Below, piece by piece: positions 56,850 to 64,000 of a DNA stretch of 64,000 nt. The stretch covers positions 1 to 64,000 of the forward strand of contig NZ_AIDW01000003.1 in assembly GCF_000251145.1 (NCBI RefSeq). Direction: 5' to 3'. Position 1 is the stretch's first letter, and each line of letters begins with the position of its first letter. The notes below the pieces were generated by a model, which was not told the DNA's origin, did no database searches, and saw nothing but the letters and a program-made list of their open reading frames with translations. The stretch is from Sphingomonas sp. PAMC 26621. Lineage in GTDB: Bacteria; Pseudomonadota; Alphaproteobacteria; Sphingomonadales; Sphingomonadaceae. The position numbers were made by a program, and so were the translations under genes.

Positions 56850-58199
56850 ATGGCGCAGACCCCCACCCCCCCGCTCGACACGACCGGCGCGGACGAAGCC
56901 GACCTGACCGGCGTCGCGCCGCGCACCAAGGCAAAGCCCTCGGTCGAGAAGATCGGCGATCGCAAGCTCAAGCCCTCCACGCTGATGATGGGCCACGGCT
57001 ATGATCCGATGCTGTCGGAAGGCTCGCTCAAGCCCCCGATCTTCGCGACCTCAACCTACGTCTTCCCCAACGCCGCCGCGGGCAAGCGCCATTTCGAGGG
57101 CGTAACCGGCAAGCGTCCCGGCGGGTCGCAGGGTCTGGTCTATTCGCGCTTCAACGGCCCCAACCAGGAGATCCTCGAGGATCGCCTCGGCGTGTGGGAA
57201 GAAGCCGAGGACGCTTTGGTCTTCTCGAGCGGCATGTCCGCAATCGCCACCCTGATGCTGTCGATGGTCAAGCCCGGCGACACGATCGTCCATTCGGGCC
57301 CGCTCTACGCGGCGACCGAGACGCTGATCGCGCGCATCCTCGGGCGCTTTGGGGTCCAGTGGCTCGATTTCCCGGCGGGCGCGACTCGCGAGGAGATCGA
57401 CGCGGTGATGACCAAGGCGGCGACCGGCAACGTCGCGCTGATCTACCTCGAAAGCCCCGCCAACCCGACCAACGCGCTGGTCGACATCCAGGCCGTCCGC
57501 GCGAGCCGCGACGCGATCTTCACCGGCGAGAACAAGCCGCCGATTGCGATCGACAATACGTTCCTCGGGCCGCTCTGGCTCAAGCCGCTCGAACATGGCG
57601 CCGAGATCGTCGTCTATTCGCTCACCAAATATGCCGGCGGGCATAGCGATCTGGTCGCGGGCGGGGTGCTCGGGTCGAAGGCGCACATCAACACGATCCG
57701 GCTGATGCGCAACACGATCGGCACGATCTGCGACCCCAACACCGCGTGGATGCTGATGCGCAGCCTCGAGACGCTCGAACTGCGGATGAGCCGCGCGGGC
57801 GAGAATGCGGTCAAGGTCTGCGCCTTCCTGCGCGATCATCCCAAGGTCGAGCGAGTCGGCTATCTCGGCTTCCTCGCCGATACGCCGGGGATGGAGCGCC
57901 AGGCCGACATCTACGCGCGGCATTGCAGCGGTGCGGGCTCGACTTTCTCGCTGATCGTGAAGGGCGGCGAGACCGAGGCGTTCGCCTTCCTCGACGCGCT
58001 CAAGATCGCCAAGCTCGCGGTCAGCCTCGGCGGGACCGAGACGCTCGCGTCGCACCCGGCGGCGATGACGCATCTCTCGGTGTCGGACGAGCGCAAGCAG
58101 GCGCTGGGGATCACCGACAACCTCGTGCGCATCTCGATCGGTGTCGAGGATCCGGACGATCTGATCGCCGACTTCGCGCAGGCACTCGATTCGATCTGA
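56850..58199 (+). CDS. Cys/Met metabolism PLP-dependent enzyme (cystathionine gamma-synthase / methionine gamma-lyase family)
   Basis: A 449-residue PLP enzyme. The N-terminal 45 residues are an extra hydrophilic leader. Family blocks follow: PPIFATSTYVFP, YSRFNGPNQEILEDRL, ALVFSSGMSAIAT, and the PLP lysine K260 in YSLTKYAGGHSDLVAGG. GGTETLASHPAAMTH near 390 is the usual closing motif. It could be cystathionine gamma-synthase, gamma-lyase or O-acyl-homoserine sulfhydrylase; sequence alone does not settle this. AAGGCAGGA lies 10-17 bases before the ATG. Confidence 0.9.
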   Translation: MAQTPTPPLDTTGADEADLTGVAPRTKAKPSVEKIGDRKLKPSTLMMGHGYDPMLSEGSLKPPIFATSTYVFPNAAAGKRHFEGVTGKRPGGSQGLVYSRFNGPNQEILEDRLGVWEEAEDALVFSSGMSAIATLMLSMVKPGDTIVHSGPLYAATETLIARILGRFGVQWLDFPAGATREEIDAVMTKAATGNVALIYLESPANPTNALVDIQAVRASRDAIFTGENKPPIAIDNTFLGPLWLKPLEHGAEIVVYSLTKYAGGHSDLVAGGVLGSKAHINTIRLMRNTIGTICDPNTAWMLMRSLETLELRMSRAGENAVKVCAFLRDHPKVERVGYLGFLADTPGMERQADIYARHCSGAGSTFSLIVKGGETEAFAFLDALKIAKLAVSLGGTETLASHPAAMTHLSVSDERKQALGITDNLVRISIGVEDPDDLIADFAQALDSI

Positions 58200-58268
58200 C
58201 GCGTTCATTTATGGATCAGGCGGGTGCGCTTAGGCGCATCCGTCGGTTCTTCGTGGAAGGCGATCAGC

Positions 58269-58667
58269 ATGCGAGCATTTGTAATGGCAGCGGCGGCAGT
58301 GGCCGCGCTGCTCCCGGTGGCGGCCACGGCCGCGATCCCCAAGGGGGTCTGGACCAACCCCAGGAAAAGCGTCCGCGTGGTGTTCCAGCCGTGCGGCGAC
58401 GCGATTTGCGGCAAGGTGATCGCTGCCACGCCGCAGGCTGAGGCGGATGCGCAGCGTGGCGGCGGCGCGCCGCTGGTCGGCGCAATGCTGTTCCAGGATT
58501 TCCGCCAGGGCGAATCGGGCCTGTGGAGCGGTTCGGTGCTAGTGCCCGATCTGGGCCAGACCATTTCCGGCACGATCCGGCAGGTGGATGCGAACACCTT
58601 GGTCGGCGAAGGCTGCGTGTTCCCCAACATCGGGTGCCGCACGCAGACGTGGACGCGGGTCAAATAG
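58269..58667 (+). CDS. Exported DUF2147 protein
   Basis: A 132-residue secreted protein. Residues 1-21 are a signal peptide ending AATAA. The mature part is the DUF2147 domain (IPKGVWTNPRKSVRVVFQPC near 22, then IRQVDANTLVGEGCVFPNIG), with four cysteines that may form disulfides. The function is unknown; the family is common in sphingomonads. An ATG at 58224 would put 15 residues before the signal peptide and is rejected. Confidence 0.87.
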   Translation: MRAFVMAAAAVAALLPVAATAAIPKGVWTNPRKSVRVVFQPCGDAICGKVIAATPQAEADAQRGGGAPLVGAMLFQDFRQGESGLWSGSVLVPDLGQTISGTIRQVDANTLVGEGCVFPNIGCRTQTWTRVK

Positions 58668-58801
58668 GCGCGCGTCTGCAAGGACCGTCAGTCCCGCGCG
58701 GGCGGGTCGCTCGGCAACGGTGGTTCTCCCGCAAACGGTCCTGCGGAAGCAGGAACCCAGAGCCAGGCAAGACAACGCCGTAGGATGGTCTCACCTCTGG
58801 A

Positions 58802-58819
58802 CTCCCGCTTTCGCGGGAG
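58802..58819. terminator. Short hairpin between convergent genes
   Basis: CTCCCGC / GCGGGAG with a TTTC loop ends a 163-base gap between DUF2147 and the OpuC-type permease gene. A second CCTGC/GCAGG pair lies at about 58740-58751. Termination is inferred from position. Confidence 0.4.
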
Positions 58820-58830
58820 AACAGCGCCGC

Positions 58831-60375
58831 TCAGCGCATCGGCACGCCGATCTTCCGCCCGAGCCACCGCGCAGCCGCCTCGGGCGACGCCTTGGCATCG
58901 TCGCGGTCGACCTGATAGTTCGCCGCACGCATCGCCTCGACCGACACCCGCCCGATCAACGGCTGCACCGCGGCGAGGAACTTCGCGTCGCTCGCATGCG
59001 CCTTGGCGACCAGTACGATCGCGTCATAGCCGGGAATCGCCCCGCGCGGGTCGCTCAGCACGGTGAGATGCTGCGCGGCGATCCGCCCGTCGGACGAAAA
59101 GGCCGAGATCACATCCGCCTGCCCGCTCTCGAGCGCGCGGTACATGAAGGTCGGGTTATACGCGCGGGCGCTGCCGAAGCGGATCGGATAGGCGCGCTGG
59201 ATCGCCGCCCATTCCGGCCGCTCGAGGAATTCGAGGTCCGCCCCGAACTTCAGCCCCGGCGCCGCACGCACCAGATCGTCGAGCGACACGAGTCCGCGGT
59301 CCCGCGCCGCATCCCCCCGCATCGCAAAGGCATAGGCGTTTTCGAACCCCAATGACCCGAGCACCTTCACCCCCGACGTCTTCGCGCTCCACGCGCCGAT
59401 TGCCGACACCATCGCCGCGCGCTTCGGCGTGTCGCGGCGCTTCATCTCGTTGGTCCAGATCGTCCCCGCGTAATCGACGTAAATGTCGATCGCGCCCGAG
59501 CTGACCGCGCCATAGATCACCGCCGAACCGAGCCCGTCGCGATACCGGACCTTGTAGCCCGCCTGCTCGAGCCGATCGCCGATCAGCCGCGCGAGGATGT
59601 ACTGTTCCGAAAAGTTCTTCGCGCCGATCGTGATGACGCTTCCGCCGGTCGGCCACAGTGGTGCCAGCGCGAGCAGGACGGCCGCGATCAGCACGCCCCC
59701 CGCCCCCAGCGCGACGCCACGCCGCCGCCGCGCGATCGACCGCTCGATCACCCCGAGCAGCGCATCGACCGCGAGCGCCAGCGCCGCCGCGCTGAAACAC
59801 CCGGCGAGCACCAGCGCCCAGTTCTGCGTCTGGAGTCCGGCGAAGATCATGTCGCCGAGGCTCGGCTGCCCCACCGTGGTCGACAGCGTCGCCGCGCCGA
59901 TCGTCCACACCGCGGCGGTCCGGATTCCCGCCATCAGCACGGGTGCGACGAGCGGCGCCTCGACCATCCGCAACTTCTGCCACGACGTCATCCCGACGCC
60001 ATCCGCCGCCTCGATCACCGCGGGGTCGATCCCCGCGAGCCCGGTGACGCCATTGCGCAGGATCGGCAGCACCGCATACAGCGACAGCGCGAGCAGCGAC
60101 GGCAGGAACCCCAGCGCGGGGATGCCGCCGCCGACGAGCCCCGACAGGAACAGCAGCAGCGGGTAGAACAACGCGAGCAGCGCGAGACTCGGGATCGTCT
60201 GGATCAGGCTCGCGATGCCGAGCGTCCAGCGCGCGACGCCTGGCGACCGCGCCGACCAGATCGCAAGCGGCAGGCTGATCGCGAGCCCGAGGATCAGCGC
60301 GGCGGCGGACAGCAGCAGATGCGCCGCGAGCAGATCGGGCACGCGCGTCATCGCCTCGAGGAACGGGCCGGTCAT
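58831..60375 (-). CDS. Glycine betaine/choline-type ABC permease fused to substrate-binding domain
   Basis: A 514-residue fusion. Residues about 1-215 are an OpuC-type permease with five or six transmembrane segments and the ATPase-coupling EAA loop (IEAADGVGMTSWQKLRMVEA near 125). After a further helix (about 222-240), residues about 245-514 are an OpuAC-type binding domain (ITIGAKNFSEQYILARLI, YVDYAGTIWTNEM, GYDAIVLVAK). Fused binding domains keep the ligand site tethered at the membrane. Its ATG overlaps the stop of the ATPase gene. Likely ligands are osmoprotectant quaternary amines. Confidence 0.9.
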   Translation of the reverse strand: MTGPFLEAMTRVPDLLAAHLLLSAAALILGLAISLPLAIWSARSPGVARWTLGIASLIQTIPSLALLALFYPLLLFLSGLVGGGIPALGFLPSLLALSLYAVLPILRNGVTGLAGIDPAVIEAADGVGMTSWQKLRMVEAPLVAPVLMAGIRTAAVWTIGAATLSTTVGQPSLGDMIFAGLQTQNWALVLAGCFSAAALALAVDALLGVIERSIARRRRGVALGAGGVLIAAVLLALAPLWPTGGSVITIGAKNFSEQYILARLIGDRLEQAGYKVRYRDGLGSAVIYGAVSSGAIDIYVDYAGTIWTNEMKRRDTPKRAAMVSAIGAWSAKTSGVKVLGSLGFENAYAFAMRGDAARDRGLVSLDDLVRAAPGLKFGADLEFLERPEWAAIQRAYPIRFGSARAYNPTFMYRALESGQADVISAFSSDGRIAAQHLTVLSDPRGAIPGYDAIVLVAKAHASDAKFLAAVQPLIGRVSVEAMRAANYQVDRDDAKASPEAAARWLGRKIGVPMR

Positions 60376-61160
60376 GCCGCTTCGCCCGCCAGCGCGCGCA
60401 TCCGCTCCGCCTGATCGCGCGGCACCGCGACCAGCGCCTGCGCGACCGGCCCGCCCGCGCCTTCGAGCAACGCGCGCGGCGTTTCGTCCGCGACGATCCG
60501 GCCTGCGTCCATCACCAGCACGCGATCGGCGAGGATCAGCGCCTCCGCCATGTCGTGCGTCACCATGATCGTGGTGAGCCCGAGCCGGTCGTGCAGCGCG
60601 CGGATCGCATGCCCTAACTGGTCGCGCGTGACCGGATCGAGCGCGCCGAACGGCTCGTCCATCAGCATCAGCCCCGGCGCGGTCGCGAGCGCGCGCGCGA
60701 CGCCGACCCGCTGGCGCTGCCCGCCCGACAGCGCATCGGGCAACCGCGTGGCGACCGCGCGCGGCAGATCGACCAGGTCGAGCAGTTCGCCGACCCGGTC
60801 CGCACCGTCGCTGTCGCCGCCCGCCAGCCGCAACCCGATCGCGATGTTCTCGGCGACCGTCATATGTGGAAATAGTCCTATGTTTTGAAACACATAGCCG
60901 ATCTTTCGGCGCAGCATCGGCGCGGGCTCGTCCGCGACGTCCGCCCCGGCGATGCGTGTGCAACCTTCGCTTGGTTCGATCAGCCGGTTGATCATCTTGA
61001 GCAGCGTCGATTTGCCCGACCCCGAGCTCCCGACCAGCGCGACGAAGCTGCCGCCCGCGATCTCGACCGAGACCCGATCGACCGCGACGGTCCCGCCGGG
61101 ATAGCGTTTGGAAACGGCCTCGAACGCGACGGTCGGGCCGGAAGGGGGGGATTGCGCCAT
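60372..61160 (-). CDS. Osmoprotectant-type ABC transporter ATPase
   Basis: A 262-residue ABC ATPase: Walker A GSSGSGKST near 42, Q-loop FQNIGLFPHMT, signature DALSGGQRQRVGVARAL near 140, Walker B LMLMDEPFGALD, switch histidine in MVTHDMAEA. The length is that of a bare nucleotide-binding domain; the C-terminal CBS pair found in many OpuCA/ProV proteins is absent. It drives the fused permease encoded next. The ATG at 61160 is the family start. Confidence 0.92.
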   Translation of the reverse strand: MAQSPPSGPTVAFEAVSKRYPGGTVAVDRVSVEIAGGSFVALVGSSGSGKSTLLKMINRLIEPSEGCTRIAGADVADEPAPMLRRKIGYVFQNIGLFPHMTVAENIAIGLRLAGGDSDGADRVGELLDLVDLPRAVATRLPDALSGGQRQRVGVARALATAPGLMLMDEPFGALDPVTRDQLGHAIRALHDRLGLTTIMVTHDMAEALILADRVLVMDAGRIVADETPRALLEGAGGPVAQALVAVPRDQAERMRALAGEAA

Positions 61161-61342
61161 CGGGATCCTTGTGCGGGAGGGTCCCGCAGCCGTCAAACGC
61201 GGATGCGCGCGTTGCGTTGCCCGCGTGCCGCCCCCGGTCCGAAGCAGGCTCCGGGTGGCCGGGGGTTTTTCGCGTGTCGGTTCCCGCCCCTCCAAACCAT
61301 GGCGGGCTTGTCGCGAAGGCTCCCGTACCGCAAACCCTCTGC

Positions 61343-61390
61343 CAAAGCCTGTGCTGCCCGGTTGATGCCGGGACAAGCTCGGCATGACGG
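61343..61390. repeat. Degenerate family C repeat
   Basis: GATGCCGGGACAAGCTCGGC followed by ATGACGG resembles the right arm of family C. It lies in the divergent gap between the ABC ATPase and the SDR gene. Confidence 0.45.
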
Positions 61391-61399
61391 AGGGGATAT

Positions 61400-62194
61400 A
61401 TGCAAAAGGCGATCTTCATCACCGGCGGCGGCTCGGGCATCGGGCGCGCCACCGCAAAACTGTTTGCCGCCAAGGGCTGGCGAGTCGGACTCGCCGACGT
61501 CAACCGGCAGGGCCTGTCGGAGACCGCCGCGGAGCTCCCGCCCGGCATCGCCGAAACCTATGTCATGGACGTCCGCGACCGCGACGCCTGGGTCGCGAGC
61601 CTCGACGCGTTCGTAGCCACCACCGGGGGCCGGCTCGACGTGCTGTTCAACAACGCCGGGATCGGCACCGGCGGCCCGATCGCCGAGATGAGCTTCGAGG
61701 ATCTCGACCGGGTCGTCGCGATCAACCTCGTCGGCGTGCTCAACGGCGCGAAGATCGGCTACGCCTATCTCGCGCGGACGCCCGGATCGTGCCTGCTCAA
61801 CACCGCGTCCGCCTCGGCGATCTACGGCTCGTCCGGGCTGCCGGTCTATTCCGCCACCAAGTTCGGCGTCCGCGCGCTGACCGAGGCGCTCGACGGCGAA
61901 TGGTATGGCGCGGGGATCAAGGTGCGCGACATCGTCCCGAGCTTCATCGACACGCCGTTGCTGCAGGCCCCCGCAGGCAACAGCAACCAGTCGATCCGCG
62001 AAGTGGTGACGGGCGCGGGGCTCGAGCTGACCGGGGTCGATCAGGTCGCGCAGGCGGCGTGGGACGCGGTGCACGGCGACCGCGTCCACACCTTCGTCGG
62101 CAAGACCGCGGACCGCATGGCCTTCGCCGCGCGCTGGCTGCCCGGGCGTCTGCGCAAGATGATGCGGCGCGAGATCGCACCGGGAGAGCGGTGA
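61400..62194 (+). CDS. Short-chain dehydrogenase/reductase
   Basis: A 264-residue classical SDR with the cofactor motif TGGGSGIGRATA (about 8-19), NNAG near 84-87, the catalytic serine in NTASASAIYGSS and YSATK near 150. The C-terminal 30 residues are basic (RWLPGRLRKMMRR), which may associate with membrane. D at the end of strand two (VGLADVNR) suggests NAD rather than NADP. Substrate unknown. GGAGGGG precedes the ATG. Confidence 0.92.
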   Translation: MQKAIFITGGGSGIGRATAKLFAAKGWRVGLADVNRQGLSETAAELPPGIAETYVMDVRDRDAWVASLDAFVATTGGRLDVLFNNAGIGTGGPIAEMSFEDLDRVVAINLVGVLNGAKIGYAYLARTPGSCLLNTASASAIYGSSGLPVYSATKFGVRALTEALDGEWYGAGIKVRDIVPSFIDTPLLQAPAGNSNQSIREVVTGAGLELTGVDQVAQAAWDAVHGDRVHTFVGKTADRMAFAARWLPGRLRKMMRREIAPGER

Positions 62195-62211
62195 GAGGGG
62201 CCATTTCGCGA

Positions 62212-62238
62212 TTGTCTGTTTTAGCGCAATTCTGTATA
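62212..62238 (+). promoter_or_regulatory. Possible parDE promoter
   Basis: TTGTCT (62212-62217) and TGTATA (62233-62238) are 15 bases apart just before parD, in a locally AT-richer stretch. The spacing is short, so this is a tentative call; ParD probably represses here. Confidence 0.3.
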
Positions 62239-62246
62239 TGTGGCCC

Positions 62247-62498
62247 ATGGCGCAAATGAATGTTTCCCTGCCTGAAGGTCTCAAAAGCTGGGCCGAGGCA
62301 CGTGTTGCCGAGGGACGCTACAGCAGCACAAGCGACTATGTGCGTGATCTGGTGCGCCGCGATCAGGATGACGCGCTGAAGCTGAACGCCTTGCGGGCGG
62401 CGATCGACGACGGGCTGGCCTCGGGGCTCAGCGAGCGCGATCCGTTCGACTATCTGGAGACGCTCCGCGCCGAGTTGCGCACCGCCGATGCGGCTTAG
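62247..62498 (+). CDS. parD: ParD-like antitoxin
   Basis: An 83-residue ribbon-helix-helix protein (MNVSLPEGLKSWAEARVAEG, then SSTSDYVRDLVRRDQ) of the ParD/CC2985 type, with a C-terminal toxin-wrapping helix. The ATG at 62247 gives the family start; an ATG at 62238 is possible. It overlaps the toxin gene by 11 bases. Confidence 0.92.
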   Translation: MAQMNVSLPEGLKSWAEARVAEGRYSSTSDYVRDLVRRDQDDALKLNALRAAIDDGLASGLSERDPFDYLETLRAELRTADAA

Positions 62499-62775
62499 GC
62501 TGAGCCGCCGAGCGCAAGGCGACCTCGATGGCGTCCGCGATTATACCGTCGAGCATTACGGAACTGCCCGTGCGATCCTGTATCTGGATGTGATCGAACA
62601 AGGATTCCGCCGTATCCTGGCCTATCCGCAAATCGGTGCGGCGCAGCCGGAGGTGAAGACGGGGCTCCAGAGCCTTTCCGCTGGCGAACATCGCTTATGG
62701 TATCGCGTCGAGTCCGAAGAGATCGTGATTTTGCGCGTTCTGCACAAAGCGATGGACCCTGCGCGGCATCTGTAA
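62488..62775 (+). CDS. parE: ParE-like toxin (RelE/ParE superfamily)
   Basis: A 95-residue toxin with the ParE fold: MRLRLSRRAQGDLDGVRDYT, YLDVIEQGFRRILAYPQIGA and GEHRLWYRVESEEIVILRVLHKAMD near the end. ParE proteins poison DNA gyrase; some relatives act otherwise. It is translationally coupled to parD and followed by a strong hairpin before convergent thiC. Confidence 0.92.
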   Translation: MRLRLSRRAQGDLDGVRDYTVEHYGTARAILYLDVIEQGFRRILAYPQIGAAQPEVKTGLQSLSAGEHRLWYRVESEEIVILRVLHKAMDPARHL

Positions 62776-62805
62776 GGGTCGCAGATCGGTCGTTCAACTG
62801 AGGTG

Positions 62806-62842
62806 GCAGGGTGCTGACATCATAACTGATCCAGCACCCTGC
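62806..62842. terminator. Hairpin between parE and thiC
   Basis: A perfect 11-bp stem (GCAGGGTGCTG / CAGCACCCTGC) with a 15-nt loop between convergent genes; probable bidirectional terminator without a T-tract. Confidence 0.6.
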
Positions 62843-62883
62843 GGGCAGGCTTCTGTTGGCATAGATTCAGCCGATTGCGTTGC

Positions 62884-64000
<1,117 letters not shown>

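Overview
This 64 kb window looks like chromosomal DNA of a yellow-pigmented sphingomonad (Alphaproteobacteria, Sphingomonas-like). The DNA is very GC-rich, and most neighbouring genes overlap by ATGA, GTGA or TGATG. The order hisS-prfA-prmC-DUF4167, the class I lysyl-tRNA synthetase, DUF1345 and DUF2147 proteins, TonB-dependent uptake, a carotene hydroxylase (crtZ) and small palindromic intergenic repeats all fit that group. This assignment is inferred from gene content and cannot be proved from the window alone. There is no rRNA, tRNA, prophage, insertion sequence or CRISPR array.

Layout. 0.2-7.4 kb: a polysaccharide flippase, a CBS-domain protein, a DUF4167 protein with AT-hook-like motifs, and the translation genes prmC, prfA and hisS. 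7.6-17.6 kb: a TauE/SafE exporter, a DUF1345 membrane protein, an M61 peptidase, ppa, a five-gene overlapping chain vapB-vapC-DMT transporter-GNAT-TfoX, ispG, and an acyltransferase/isoaspartyl-peptidase pair. 17.6-30.1 kb: an accessory-looking sugar region with a YeiH anion exporter, an MFS carrier of the hexuronate type, a TonB receptor, two Gfo/Idh/MocA oxidoreductases, an aldo/keto reductase coupled to an SsuD-like flavin monooxygenase, a KDG-type kinase and a cytochrome P450. 30.4-34 kb: riboflavin genes ribD-ribE-ribB(X)-ribH. 34-38 kb: a GT2/methyltransferase/GT39 envelope operon and a tonB gene. 38-44.5 kb: gltX, prs, crtZ, sucC (frameshifted as sequenced) and etfBA. 44.7-51 kb: nhaA-deacetylase-MFS operon, an SdhL-type shikimate dehydrogenase and lysS. 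51-58.7 kb: an acyl-CoA synthetase-like protein, lgt-midA-GNAT-pgeF, a PLP gamma-lyase/synthase and DUF2147. 58.8-64 kb: an OpuC-type ABC transporter, an SDR, parDE and the 3' part of thiC.

Main points for a second look: (1) the 17.6-30 kb region could be a sugar-sulfonate (sulfoquinovose-like) or sugar-acid catabolic island; (2) a palindromic repeat has become the N-terminal coding region of prmC; (3) RibB carries a C-terminal GTP cyclohydrolase II-like domain that has lost its zinc cysteines; (4) there are single-base frameshifts in sucC and in a small gene before ribD, which more likely reflect sequence error than decay in sucC; (5) at least five families of palindromic repeats sit in the gaps between genes.
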